NCBI RefSeq assembly: GCF_001543245.1
Contig: NZ_CP014163.1
Location: 248,001-312,000 of the forward strand
DNA from: Aerococcus urinaehominis
GTDB taxonomy: Bacteria > Bacillota > Bacilli > Lactobacillales > Aerococcaceae
Direction of reading: 5' to 3'
Length of the DNA stretch: 64,000 nucleotides
Each line of letters opens with the position of its first letter. Within the stretch, counting starts at the first letter, position 1. Position numbers and translations under genes: made by a program. Positions 1 through 8,339 of the stretch are shown piece by piece. The notes beneath the pieces were generated by a model that made no database searches, was not told where the DNA came from, and worked only from the letters and a program-made list of their open reading frames with translations.

Positions 1-685
1 CATCTGCAACATCAACAACGTTAATCTGTCCTATCCGAATACTATAATCTCCCATTGGGAAAGATTTAGCATCGCCCTCGGCAATTTCCAGGGCAGATTT
101 ATCATCCACATTGGCGCCGGCTTTTAAAAGGTCTAAACCAAAGGCTTGTAGGTCTATTTCAGCAATTTCAGCCAAGGCTTCAGCCGTTTTTTTGTCCTGG
201 TCAGTTGTTGTTGGTGACTGGAATAAGAGGGTGTCAGAAACAATACCAGCAATCATTAAGCCAGCAATTTCCTTAGTTGGCTTAACTCCAGCAAATTTCA
301 TCATTTGATAGATAACAGTTTGGGTACAGCCTACTGGTAGGGCAACATAAAGAATCGGATCAGCTGTTTCAAAGTTAGCAATCCGGTGGTGGTCAACTAC
401 AGAATAAACGCTGACCTCTTTTATATCGCTGACTGACTGTTGGCTTTCATTATGGTCAACCAAGGCAACTAAATCTACTTCGTTGGCAGCAGTCTCAATC
501 ACGCGAGGTGCTGGTTGATTAAAATAGTCTAGCGCAAACTGGGTTTCAGGATTAACAGGTCCTAAAGCAACTGGTTCAGGTTCTACCTCTTGATTACTTT
601 GGCTGAGATAGTAACTATAGGAAATAGCTGAGGTAATGGCATCGGTATCAGGATTCTGATGGCCAAAAACTAAAATCTTTTGCAA
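1..685 (-). CDS. ppaC: Manganese-dependent inorganic pyrophosphatase, C-terminus outside window
   Basis: Hydrolyses pyrophosphate to two phosphates in the cytoplasm and so pulls biosynthetic reactions forward. This is a DHH-family enzyme. The N-terminus reads MQKILVFGHQNPDTDAI, with the metal-binding GHQNPDTDA signature at residues 8-16, and VVDHHRIANF supplies the DHH motif. About 228 of the roughly 310 residues normal for the family are present; the rest lies beyond the left edge. No ATG begins this frame. I place the start at a TTG (683-685) because a GAGGAG ribosome site lies just upstream and TTG gives exactly the usual family N-terminus. ATT one codon earlier is the only alternative. 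The gene is monocistronic here, with the aldo/keto reductase gene upstream in the same direction. Confidence 0.93.
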   Translation of the reverse strand, partial: MQKILVFGHQNPDTDAITSAISYSYYLSQSNQEVEPEPVALGPVNPETQFALDYFNQPAPRVIETAANEVDLVALVDHNESQQSVSDIKEVSVYSVVDHHRIANFETADPILYVALPVGCTQTVIYQMMKFAGVKPTKEIAGLMIAGIVSDTLLFQSPTTTDQDKKTAEALAEIAEIDLQAFGLDLLKAGANVDDKSALEIAEGDAKSFPMGDYSIRIGQINVVDVAD

Positions 686-718
686 AATGAATCGCTCCTC
701 TATCACTTGATTAAGCTT

Positions 719-727
719 ATTTTAACA
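719..727 (-). promoter_or_regulatory. Possible extended -10 promoter of ppaC
   Basis: On the minus strand TGT-TAAAAT (TG extension plus -10 hexamer) lies about 33 bases before the TTG start. No good -35 is visible, so this is tentative. Confidence 0.3.
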
Positions 728-753
728 CAAGTTAGACCCTAACAGTAGACCAA

Positions 754-1599
754 TTAAAATTCTTCATAGCTAGCTGGATTTTGAGCTGATAAGCGACCAA
801 CTGGGCTATCATAGCTTTTAATTAAATCAAGGTCGTCTTGGTCAAGTTCAAAATCAAAAACTGCTAAGTTTTCAGCCAGACGCGCTGGATTAGATGATTT
901 AGGAATGGGCATGGTCCCAGTTTGTACTTGCCAGCGCAGCACGACTTGACCAATCGACTTTTGATGCTTAGCAGCAATTGCTTGCAGTTCAGGTAATTCA
1001 AAAATAGAAACTTCAGCTTTTTCATTAGCCCGGCCTAAAGGTGTCCAAGACTGGGTAATAATTCCTTGAGATTGATCGTAAGCAATTTGTTGGTCTTGAT
1101 GAAAATAAGGATGGCGCTCAACCTGGTTAACAATCGGTTTTACACCAGTCTCTGCAACTAAGTGATCAATATATTCAGGTAAAAAATTTGAGGTCCCTAA
1201 TTCCTTAATATAGCCGCGTTTTTGGGCTTCAATCATAGCTTGCCAAGCTTCCAAATACAGTCCTTGTTTGGGATTAGGCCAGTGGATCAGATAGACATCG
1301 AAGTAATCAAGGCCAGCCCGTAAAAGGGATTCCTGAATGGTCGTTAGAGTATCGTTATAACGCTGGTAACGACCTGGTAACTTAGACGCCACAATCAAGT
1401 CATCCCGGTCAACACCAGCTTGGCGGATTGCCTGACCTACCGTACCCTCATTTTCATAATTATAAGCCGTATCAATATAGCGATAACCCAAATCAATTGC
1501 AGCAGTAATGGCTTCAATACCAGCTTGTCCCTTTAGTTTAAAAGTTCCTAAACCAATTTTTGGTAGCTGTAAACCGTCATAAGTTTGATAATATTCCAT
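754..1599 (-). CDS. Aldo/keto reductase, NADPH-dependent, AKR5-like
   Basis: Cytoplasmic (beta/alpha)8-barrel oxidoreductase that reduces aldehydes or ketones (often 2,5-diketogluconate or methylglyoxal-type substrates) with NADPH. The 281 residues match the family length. The catalytic tetrad is visible in order: Asp and Tyr in DTAYNYENE (about residues 43-51), Lys in VASKLPG (about 73), and His in LIHWPNP (about 105). The cofactor-binding segment IPKSSNPARL lies near residue 233. The ATG at 1597-1599 has a GGGAGGCG ribosome site. It is a single gene between the nucleoside transporter operon and ppaC. The true substrate cannot be told from sequence. Confidence 0.92.
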   Translation of the reverse strand: MEYYQTYDGLQLPKIGLGTFKLKGQAGIEAITAAIDLGYRYIDTAYNYENEGTVGQAIRQAGVDRDDLIVASKLPGRYQRYNDTLTTIQESLLRAGLDYFDVYLIHWPNPKQGLYLEAWQAMIEAQKRGYIKELGTSNFLPEYIDHLVAETGVKPIVNQVERHPYFHQDQQIAYDQSQGIITQSWTPLGRANEKAEVSIFELPELQAIAAKHQKSIGQVVLRWQVQTGTMPIPKSSNPARLAENLAVFDFELDQDDLDLIKSYDSPVGRLSAQNPASYEEF

Positions 1600-1631
1600 A
1601 ATTTACGCCTCCCTTTCTTATTTAGTATAGC

Positions 1632-1702
1632 AAAAATTAAAAAGGCTTCCTATTAATTAGTAAGCCTGGGAAGAAAAGAAACCAGCCCATTTAGACTGGT
1701 TC
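1632..1702 (-). terminator. Two tandem hairpins ending the nucleoside operon
   Basis: Reading the minus strand, the first hairpin pairs GAACCAG with CTGGTTT (about 1679-1702) and is followed by TTTCTTTTCTT. The second pairs AGGCTT (1662-1667) with AAGCCT (1643-1648) and is followed by TTTTTAATTTTT. Both are in terminator orientation just after the last permease gene, so they would insulate it from the reductase gene. Confidence 0.75.
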
Positions 1703-1713
1703 CATTATTTATT

Positions 1714-2664
1714 CTATTGACGACGAACATATACCTTACCGTTAGCTTTAGGAGCTTTGCCTTTACTAGTAACAAAACTAACCACCAAAATAGTTAATAG
1801 ATAAGGGAATATTTTAAGTACCACGCTAGGTAATTGATTGATCACAGGAATGTAGGCGCCAATAACAGCGAGTGACTGGGCAAAGCCGAAGAAAATAGCT
1901 GCACCAGCTGCACCTAAAGGATGCCAAGCACCTAAAACCATGGCTGCCATAGCCATAAAGCCTTGACCAGCAACCGTTGTGGCTGAAAAGTCATTGGTAA
2001 CAGCTTGAACTTGGATAGCGCCCCCAATACCTGCTAGAAAACCGGAAATAAGCACACCTGCATACTTCATGGCATAAACATTGATACCAACAGTTTCAGC
2101 TGCCAAAGGGTGTTCCCCAGCTGAACGCAGGTGCAAACCAAATTTAGTCTTATAAAGAATGAAACTAGCCAAAACAGCTAAGACCAAACCCAACCAAGCT
2201 GGCAAAGAAGTATGGGTGAATAATAGTGGGCCTAGTAAAGGGATACGGCTCAATACTGGGATTGTTGTTACCCCAAAAGTTTGTGCCAAGGGACCAGTTT
2301 GCGCGCGACCTAAAATAGCTCGGCAAAGAAACACCGCTAAGCCGGTAGCTGCTAGATTTAGGACAGTACCAGAAATTGTGTGGTCAGCCCGTAGCGATAC
2401 TGTTGCAACAGCATGTATGAGCGAATAAAGTAAGCCTGCCAAACCACCAACAAGCAAGGCCAACCAGGGACTTAGACTAGCCGTTCCTAGTGATAGATTG
2501 ACCAAGGCAGCTACAAAAGCGCCCACTACCATAATTCCTTCTAAACCAATATTTACAACACCAGACCGCTCAGAAAAAACAGCCCCGATTGCGGTAAAAA
2601 TCATTGGTGCAGCATACATGAGGGCATTAGAAATAATTAGAACAATAATATCTTGAATTGTCAT
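1714..2664 (-). CDS. nupQ: Nucleoside ABC transporter, second permease subunit
   Basis: Inner-membrane permease of a BmpA-type nucleoside importer (B. subtilis NupNOPQ, L. lactis BmpA-NupABC family). The 316 residues form about eight to nine hydrophobic segments. The family hallmark SERSGVVNIGLEGIMVVGA lies at residues 31-49, and AGEHPLAAETVGI near 183 is the cytoplasmic loop that contacts the ATPase. The start ATG (2662-2664) has an AGGGGGG ribosome site and lies inside the preceding permease gene, with 38 bases of overlap, which suggests translational coupling. It is the last gene of a five-gene operon and is followed by tandem terminators. Confidence 0.92.
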   Translation of the reverse strand: MTIQDIIVLIISNALMYAAPMIFTAIGAVFSERSGVVNIGLEGIMVVGAFVAALVNLSLGTASLSPWLALLVGGLAGLLYSLIHAVATVSLRADHTISGTVLNLAATGLAVFLCRAILGRAQTGPLAQTFGVTTIPVLSRIPLLGPLLFTHTSLPAWLGLVLAVLASFILYKTKFGLHLRSAGEHPLAAETVGINVYAMKYAGVLISGFLAGIGGAIQVQAVTNDFSATTVAGQGFMAMAAMVLGAWHPLGAAGAAIFFGFAQSLAVIGAYIPVINQLPSVVLKIFPYLLTILVVSFVTSKGKAPKANGKVYVRRQ

Positions 2665-3724
2665 TATTTATTCCCCCCTTACTTGGTTTTAATTTGTTAA
2701 GCATATATTGAATCAAATAGTTAGCCCCGACAAAGAAAATAATCGCAGCAATCACAACTTGAGCGAGCTCATCAGGTACGCCACTCGCATTTGGCATGAA
2801 GCGGGATCCTGTTTGCAGGATTGAAAAAAGTCCTGAAGACAGCAGAATACCTACTGGATTATTCATCCCCAACAGGGCAACAGCAATCCCGTTAAAACCT
2901 TCTTGAGGCAAAGCGCGTTGGATAAAAATGTTATGGAAGATACCAAGGCCGTTAATAACACCGGCTAAACCAGCCAGACCACCTGACAGGGCCATAGATA
3001 GGACAATATTGGCTCGCGTATTCATACCTGCATATTCGGCCGCTAAGGGGTTCAAACCAGCTGACTTAATCTCATAGCCTAAAGTCGTTTTCGACATGAC
3101 AAATATATAAAGAACAAGCACTAAAATCATGATAAAAAGTCCACCATTAAGTCGTGAGCCAGAAAAGGCCTGAGACAAAAAGTCTAGACGGAGGCTTGCC
3201 CCTTCATCAATGCTAGGACTGGCATCATTTGTTTGATAGAGGGTTGCAATAATCCAATTGGTCAAATGTAAACCAATATAATTCAGCATAATAGTAGTAA
3301 TAACCTCACTGGCCCCCCGATAGGCTCGTAAAAAACCTGCTATTCCAGCCCACAAGGCGCCTGCTAGCACACCTGCTAGGCTAGCGAAAACAACTGATAA
3401 CCAAGCTGGTAAATTAGGCCAAGTCAAACTCACTACAATAGCAGCCAACCAGCCCATTAGAAATTGACCAGATAAACCGATATTAAAGAAGCCTGCTTTA
3501 GAAGCCAGGGCAAAGGCCAATCCAGTTAAGGCTAAAATAGTCGCTTGACTCAGTGCTTCGCCAAAGAAATATGGGCTTGATAAAACACCCATAAACATGG
3601 CCTGGTAAGCTAAAAGCGGATTGTAGCCAAAAGCCAGCATGATTAAAGCGCCAACAAGCAATCCTAGGAGGACAGCCAGAAGGGCCACCAATAATTGTTG
3701 GCTCATTTTTAAATTTCTAGGCAT
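2627..3724 (-). CDS. nupP: Nucleoside ABC transporter, first permease subunit
   Basis: Partner permease of the nucleoside importer, forming the membrane channel with the next gene product. The protein has 365 residues and many hydrophobic helices. The conserved SKAGFFNIGLSGQFLMGW segment lies near residue 90 and SAGLNPLAAEYAGMN (ATPase-coupling loop) near 222. The ATG at 3722-3724 has a GGAGG site nine bases upstream, and the gene overlaps the ATPase gene by eight bases. The C-terminus ends in a polar tail of about 25 residues (KLKPSKGGINND...) that overlaps the next gene in another frame. Assignment to nucleoside rather than another BmpA-type substrate rests on the adjacent nucleoside hydrolase. 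Confidence 0.92.
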   Translation of the reverse strand: MPRNLKMSQQLLVALLAVLLGLLVGALIMLAFGYNPLLAYQAMFMGVLSSPYFFGEALSQATILALTGLAFALASKAGFFNIGLSGQFLMGWLAAIVVSLTWPNLPAWLSVVFASLAGVLAGALWAGIAGFLRAYRGASEVITTIMLNYIGLHLTNWIIATLYQTNDASPSIDEGASLRLDFLSQAFSGSRLNGGLFIMILVLVLYIFVMSKTTLGYEIKSAGLNPLAAEYAGMNTRANIVLSMALSGGLAGLAGVINGLGIFHNIFIQRALPQEGFNGIAVALLGMNNPVGILLSSGLFSILQTGSRFMPNASGVPDELAQVVIAAIIFFVGANYLIQYMLNKLKPSKGGINNDNSRYYCSNYF

Positions 3725-5273
3725 GCTTCATGTCCTCCTTACTTAATTGACTAGGTTCTTGGCCAATCATCAAGAGGCCTAAATCACGCTTATCAACTTG
3801 GTCACGATTAACCACTTTAATCAGGCGACCATCATACATCACAGCAATCCGATCAGCCAGGTCTAATATTTCATCTAATTCGGAGCTAACTAAGAGAATT
3901 GCCGTTCCTGCCTGGGCTTGGTCAAGCAGTCCTTGGTGAACATACTCAATAGCCCCTACATCCAAACCTCGGGTCGGTTGGGCGGCTACTAAGAAATCTG
4001 GTTGTCGATCTAATTCACGTGCAATCACTATTTTTTGCTGGTTACCACCGGATAATTCACCAGCCAAACTGTCAATACCAGGTGTTCTGATATCGAATTT
4101 TTTCACCAGGTCATTGGCATACTGGTTGATTGCATCAAAATTAAAAATGCCCTTATGGCTGAAAGGCGTTTGATAATAAGTTTGCATAATCATATTATCT
4201 GCGACCGATAAACTCAGCTGTAAACCACGTTGATGGCGGTCTTCTGGGATATGGCTTAATTTATGCGCTAATAACTGACGCACTGAGGCAGACTTAAGGG
4301 ACTGACCTTTAAGGTAAAAATCACCTTGGTCAACCCTACGCAAACCTGTTATAGCTTCTACTAATTCCGTCTGCCCGTTTCCTTCAATACCAGCTAACCC
4401 CACAATTTCCCCTGCATGGATAGTCAGGTTAACGTCTTTTACAGCAGGCAACTTCCTGTTGTCTTTTACATGCAAATCTTTTACTTGTAATACTGGTTCC
4501 CCCACATCTTGGCGGTCAGCCTGTACATGGAAGTTAACACTGCGACCAATCATTAGTTCAGCCAAGCTATCAGCATCCACCTGACTACGATCTAGGGTAG
4601 CAATTTTTTGCCCCCGTCTAATCACAGTAATCCGATCAGCAACTTTCATAATTTCATCTAACTTATGGGAAATAAAAATAATAGATTTACCAGCTGCTTT
4701 TAAATCAGCCATAGTAATCATCAGCTGGTCAATTTCTTGCGGTGTTAGTACTGCGGTTGGCTCATCAAAAATGATGATATCTGCGCCCCGGTAAAGGGTC
4801 TTTAAAATTTCAACACGTTGTTGTTGACCTACCGAAATATCCGCCACTAGGTCATCACCATTAACTGGTAATTGATACTTGTGGCTAAGTGTCTGGATTG
4901 CTTCATTGATACTATCCATGTCCAGATAACCAAGTCCTTGAGTCAATTCTTGCCCCAACATAATATTTTCAGCAACAGTAAACTGGTCAATTAACATAAA
5001 GTGTTGGTAGACCATACCAATGCCCAAGGCTTGAGAAGCCTTGGGCGAATCGATAATTACTGCTTGGCCTTTAAGAAAGATATCACCTGAGCTCGGTTGA
5101 ATTAAACCTGCTAACATAGACATCAAAGTCGACTTACCGGCACCATTTTCACCTAAGAGCGCATGGATTTCTCCAGCTTTAAGGTCAAAATCAATGGCAT
5201 CATTAGCAGTAAAATCACCAAATCGCTTGGTGATTTTACGCATTTCTAAAATATTTTCACTCATTAAACTCAT
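3717..5273 (-). CDS. nupO: Nucleoside ABC transporter, double ATPase subunit
   Basis: Cytoplasmic ATPase of the nucleoside importer, built of two fused nucleotide-binding domains as in ribose/nucleoside-class transporters. Domain 1 has Walker A GENGAGKST (about residue 41), signature SVGQQQRVEILKTL (about 147) and Walker B IIIFDEPTAVL. Domain 2 is degenerate in its P-loop (GIEGNGQTE, about 296), as is normal for this class, but keeps LSGGNQQKIVIARELDRQPD (about 414). Its 518 residues match NupO/YufO length. Two possible ATG starts (residues 1 and 4) lie close together; the ribosome site is weak (GGCGGTAA). It sits 14 bases after the lipoprotein gene. Confidence 0.94.
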   Translation of the reverse strand: MSLMSENILEMRKITKRFGDFTANDAIDFDLKAGEIHALLGENGAGKSTLMSMLAGLIQPSSGDIFLKGQAVIIDSPKASQALGIGMVYQHFMLIDQFTVAENIMLGQELTQGLGYLDMDSINEAIQTLSHKYQLPVNGDDLVADISVGQQQRVEILKTLYRGADIIIFDEPTAVLTPQEIDQLMITMADLKAAGKSIIFISHKLDEIMKVADRITVIRRGQKIATLDRSQVDADSLAELMIGRSVNFHVQADRQDVGEPVLQVKDLHVKDNRKLPAVKDVNLTIHAGEIVGLAGIEGNGQTELVEAITGLRRVDQGDFYLKGQSLKSASVRQLLAHKLSHIPEDRHQRGLQLSLSVADNMIMQTYYQTPFSHKGIFNFDAINQYANDLVKKFDIRTPGIDSLAGELSGGNQQKIVIARELDRQPDFLVAAQPTRGLDVGAIEYVHQGLLDQAQAGTAILLVSSELDEILDLADRIAVMYDGRLIKVVNRDQVDKRDLGLLMIGQEPSQLSKEDMKHA

Positions 5274-5287
5274 TCAGTTACCGCCTA

Positions 5288-6325
5288 TTATTTACTTTCT
5301 GGTATCTTAATCGCTCCAGATAGAATATCTTGTTCAGCTTTCTCTACTGCTGTTAAAACCTCAGCTGGAAGATAGTCCTTGACAATACCAACGCCACCAT
5401 TCTCTAGGTTAGAAACAATATGTTGGCCACCGTGGTATTCATCTTTCATAGCAGCATTGGTTTCATCCTCAATTGCCTTACCTAAGTGTTTTAAAGTTGA
5501 AGTCAACATAAAGTTACCACCCTTATATTCACCCTCAGCATGTTGGTCACGGTCAGCACCGATAACCCAGATATCTTTATTTTGACCAGATTCCAAACGG
5601 TTACGTGCTTCAGTATTAACACCATTACCAGCACCACCAGCTGCATGGAAGATAACGTCACTGCCATTAGCAAACATGGCAGAGGCAATCTGTTGGGCAA
5701 CACCAGCATCGGTAAAGCTTTGCGTATACTGTACGTCAATTTCAATATCAGGTTTTACTGATTTAGCACCAGCAATATAACCAATTTCAAACTTGTCAAC
5801 GGCAGGTGTTGATTGACCACCTACAAAGCCAATTTTATTAGTTTTAGATTGGCTAGCTGCGGCTACACCAGCAAGGAAAGCTGACTCATTATCAGCAAAG
5901 GTAATTGACACCACATTATCCTTACCTTCAATGTTAGCATCGAGCAAGCCAAATTTTTGGTCTGGATGTTGGTCGGCCATTTCGGCTACTGAGTCCGTCA
6001 ACATAAAGCCGATACCGTAAATAATATCGTACTGGTCTTGGATGGCTGTGTTTAGATTTGGTAAGAAATCATTTTCACTGCTTGATTGGTAGTATTGAAC
6101 TGCGCTTTCAGGTAACTGATTATTCTTAGCCCAAACTTGCATACCTTCCCAAGCTGATTGGTTAAATGAGCGGTCATCTACGCCATTTCCGTCGGTTACC
6201 ATAGCGATTTTATAATTCGCTTCGCTATTTTGGTTTTCTTGACTGCTTTGACCGGCATTTTGGCCTTGACAAGCAGCTAATGTGGCAGTGGCTAATAAGG
6301 CAGTGACTAATTTTTTTAATGACAT
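5288..6325 (-). CDS. nupN: Nucleoside-binding lipoprotein, BMP family
   Basis: Extracellular substrate-binding lipoprotein of the nucleoside importer. The signal peptide MSLKKLVTALLATATLAACQ carries the lipobox LAAC with the lipidated Cys at residue 19. A Ser/Gln/Asn-rich linker and then the BMP domain (KIAMVTDGNGVDDRSFNQSA) follow. Family marks further on are YGIGFML, GFVGGQSTPAVDKFE (about 167), FHAAGGAGNGV (about 226) and VIGADRDQ (about 254), all ligand-site regions of PnrA/Med-type proteins. The 345 residues are the normal length. It is second in the operon, 10 bases after the nucleoside hydrolase gene, and has a GGGGG ribosome site. Confidence 0.95.
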   Translation of the reverse strand: MSLKKLVTALLATATLAACQGQNAGQSSQENQNSEANYKIAMVTDGNGVDDRSFNQSAWEGMQVWAKNNQLPESAVQYYQSSSENDFLPNLNTAIQDQYDIIYGIGFMLTDSVAEMADQHPDQKFGLLDANIEGKDNVVSITFADNESAFLAGVAAASQSKTNKIGFVGGQSTPAVDKFEIGYIAGAKSVKPDIEIDVQYTQSFTDAGVAQQIASAMFANGSDVIFHAAGGAGNGVNTEARNRLESGQNKDIWVIGADRDQHAEGEYKGGNFMLTSTLKHLGKAIEDETNAAMKDEYHGGQHIVSNLENGGVGIVKDYLPAEVLTAVEKAEQDILSGAIKIPESK

Positions 6326-6335
6326 GATTTTCCCC

Positions 6336-7286
6336 CTAGTTAATATTGGCTAAAACTTCTAATAATACTTGTTTAAACTTAGCACCATCAACGGCTTCAA
6401 CGACACGAATATTGGCAGGTTTGCCAAGATCACCCTCTACATCGACAATATTGTAACCCTTAGTTAGGCCATCTTTTAATTCAATGTCAACATAGTAACT
6501 CGTAGCTTGGCTAATTAAATCTGGATTGGCTGCTAGCGCTAGGGTAACAGAATCAGGACAAGTCACCCCATCGACGCCCCGTTTCTTAAACTCAAAGGCC
6601 TTGGTATGTAAGTTAACCTTTAAGAAAAACTCTGACCCCTTGCTATTCAAGGCCTCAATGTCAGCTAGGTCATCGTCATACATGACCGCATGACGTAGGG
6701 CTTGTTCCCAAGTTACCATGGTCATATCGATTCCTGAATGTAACACAATTTTTACAGCCTCAGGATCAGTATAAAAGTTAAACTCTGCACCAGCATTTAT
6801 ATTACCTGGTGCATGATTAGTACCACCCATAATCCATAAATGCTTGATTTGACTGATAATAGACGGATCTCGCTTTATTGCCATGGCAATATTGGTTAGC
6901 GGACCAATTGCAGCTATCTCAAGCTGACCCGGATAACGATGGATACTTTCAATTATGAAATCGACAGCATGCTGGTCCTCGGGCCGCTGCTGGGCCTTAG
7001 GAAAATTTGCGCCTCCCATGCCATCGCTAGCAAAAATCCGTTCTTCAGTTTGATGTCTATCTCCCTCGAGTGTCATAATAGGATCAGGATGTTCCTTATA
7101 AACAGGGATTTTTTGGTCAGTTTGAGCTAACTCTAAGGTATAGAGTGCATTTTCAACCATTTGGTCAAAACTGATATTCCCCCCCACTACGGTTACTCCT
7201 AACACATCAAAGAAGTGCAAGGCTGTAAGGATAGCTGTTGAATCATCTCCAGCTGTATCCGTATCAATAATTAATTTTCTTGACAT
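6336..7286 (-). CDS. Inosine-uridine preferring nucleoside hydrolase
   Basis: Cytoplasmic N-ribohydrolase that splits nucleosides into base and ribose, acting on what the adjacent transporter brings in. The N-terminal calcium-binding signature DTDTAGDDSTAIL follows the start closely. The internal IAAIGPLTNIAMA and WIMGGTNHAPGN motifs and a C-terminal DVEGD are also typical of IunH/Rih enzymes. I start at the ATG at 7284-7286 (316 aa) because an AAAGGTG ribosome site lies about ten bases before it; a GTG four codons upstream sits inside that site. It is the first gene of the nucleoside operon, so hydrolase and importer are made together. Confidence 0.93.
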   Translation of the reverse strand: MSRKLIIDTDTAGDDSTAILTALHFFDVLGVTVVGGNISFDQMVENALYTLELAQTDQKIPVYKEHPDPIMTLEGDRHQTEERIFASDGMGGANFPKAQQRPEDQHAVDFIIESIHRYPGQLEIAAIGPLTNIAMAIKRDPSIISQIKHLWIMGGTNHAPGNINAGAEFNFYTDPEAVKIVLHSGIDMTMVTWEQALRHAVMYDDDLADIEALNSKGSEFFLKVNLHTKAFEFKKRGVDGVTCPDSVTLALAANPDLISQATSYYVDIELKDGLTKGYNIVDVEGDLGKPANIRVVEAVDGAKFKQVLLEVLANIN

Positions 7287-7357
7287 TAAGTGCTTCACCT
7301 TTCCGCTTACGAACTATACCATCTAATATACCTTTATCGTTCGCTTTTAATACCAGT

Positions 7358-7386
7358 ATCTTAACCGGTTACGGGGCAATTGTCCA
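7358..7386 (-). promoter_or_regulatory. Promoter of the nucleoside operon
   Basis: On the minus strand the -35 hexamer TGGACA (7381-7386) and the -10 hexamer TAAGAT (7358-7363) are separated by 17 bases, about 70 bases before the hydrolase start. Spacing is ideal and both hexamers are one or two bases from consensus. Confidence 0.55.
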
Positions 7387-7418
7387 GTGTTTTTCTATTA
7401 AATTCCAAAATTTTTAAT

Positions 7419-7432
7419 TGAAAACGTTTTTA
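7419..7432. promoter_or_regulatory. cre-like site upstream of the nucleoside operon
   Basis: TGAAAACGTTTTTA matches the CcpA operator consensus TGWAANCGNTNWCA at 13 of 14 positions. It lies about 33 bases upstream of the proposed -35 and so could allow carbon catabolite control, either activation or roadblock from upstream. Confidence 0.5.
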
Positions 7433-7445
7433 AAGTTCGGTTTTA

Positions 7446-7480
7446 ACAAAAAAGGCTGGAACCTAAGTTCCAGCCTTTTA
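7446..7480. terminator. Strong hairpin terminator after pflA
   Basis: AAAAGGCTGGAAC (7450-7462), loop CTAA, and GTTCCAGCCTTTT (7467-7479) form a perfect 13-bp stem. It lies 11 bases beyond the pflA stop. The A/T flanks allow function on either strand. Confidence 0.85.
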
Positions 7481-7490
7481 GCATTTTAAA

Positions 7491-8255
7491 TCACATTTCA
7501 CGATAGCCTTGGTATTGTTCGGTTTTTAAAATACGGTTAGCGTTAGCAACCCGATCTTCTGTCGGTGGCTCTACGCCATCAAGGGGATAGCGAATTCCCA
7601 TCTCCCGATATTTATATACGCCCATGGTATGATAAGGCAAAATTTCTACTTTTTTAACAATATCTCCCAGTGATTCAATGTATTCAGATAATTTTTCTAA
7701 ATCTTCATCAAAGTCGCTACGAGTAGGTACGAGGACATGACGGATCCAAATCGGCTGCCCCTTTTCCTTTAAATACTGTGCCATATCGAGGATTGTATCA
7801 TTTTTCCATGTCGTTAATTTACGATGACGCTCGGGATTAATTTGTTTGATATCTAAAAGAATCAAATCAGTCACTTCTAATAGCCGGTCGAACTTCTCTA
7901 ACCACTCTGGATCACGATTGAACGGTGCGCCACAAGAATCTAATGTAGTATTAACGCCATGCTTTTTGCACAGAGTAAAATATTCAATCAGAAAATCAAT
8001 CTGTAGCAGTGGTTCGCCACCAGAACAGGTAACCCCACCCTTACCTCGCCAATAAGGACGGTATTTAATAGCTTCATTAAATAGCTCCTTAGCTGTGTAA
8101 GGCGTACCAGCATTAATTTTCCAGGTATCTGGATTATGACAAAATTGGCACCGCATCCGGCAACCTTGGAGGAAAGAAACGAACCGAATCCCAGGTCCAT
8201 CAACTGAGCCAAAGGATTCTAATGAATGAACGTAACCGACTGTTGGCTCGGTCAT
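7491..8255 (-). CDS. pflA: Pyruvate formate-lyase activating enzyme
   Basis: Radical SAM enzyme that abstracts hydrogen from the glycine of PflB to make its glycyl radical under anaerobic conditions. The 4Fe-4S cysteines are in GCRMRCQFCHNPDTW (CxxxCxxC, about residues 32-39). The SAM-binding GGEPLLQ lies near residue 79. The 254 residues fit the family. The ATG (8253-8255) has a GGAGTG ribosome site. The gene lies 84 bases downstream of pflB with a hairpin between them, so its level may be set partly by read-through from the pflB promoter. Confidence 0.97.
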   Translation of the reverse strand: MTEPTVGYVHSLESFGSVDGPGIRFVSFLQGCRMRCQFCHNPDTWKINAGTPYTAKELFNEAIKYRPYWRGKGGVTCSGGEPLLQIDFLIEYFTLCKKHGVNTTLDSCGAPFNRDPEWLEKFDRLLEVTDLILLDIKQINPERHRKLTTWKNDTILDMAQYLKEKGQPIWIRHVLVPTRSDFDEDLEKLSEYIESLGDIVKKVEILPYHTMGVYKYREMGIRYPLDGVEPPTEDRVANANRILKTEQYQGYREM

Positions 8256-8283
8256 ATAATCACTCCTTATCTATAAACAACAA

Positions 8284-8311
8284 GAGAGGCTGGGTGTGGG
8301 TCCAGCCTCTC
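8284..8311 (-). terminator. Hairpin between pflB and pflA
   Basis: GAGAGGCTGG (8284-8293) and CCAGCCTCTC (8302-8311) form a perfect 10-bp stem with an 8-base loop. On the minus strand it is followed only by TTGTTGTTTATAG, a weak U tract. It is probably a leaky terminator or an mRNA stabilising hairpin that lowers pflA relative to pflB. Confidence 0.6.
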
Positions 8312-8339
8312 ACTTATTATAACAGGTATTGTATGATAA

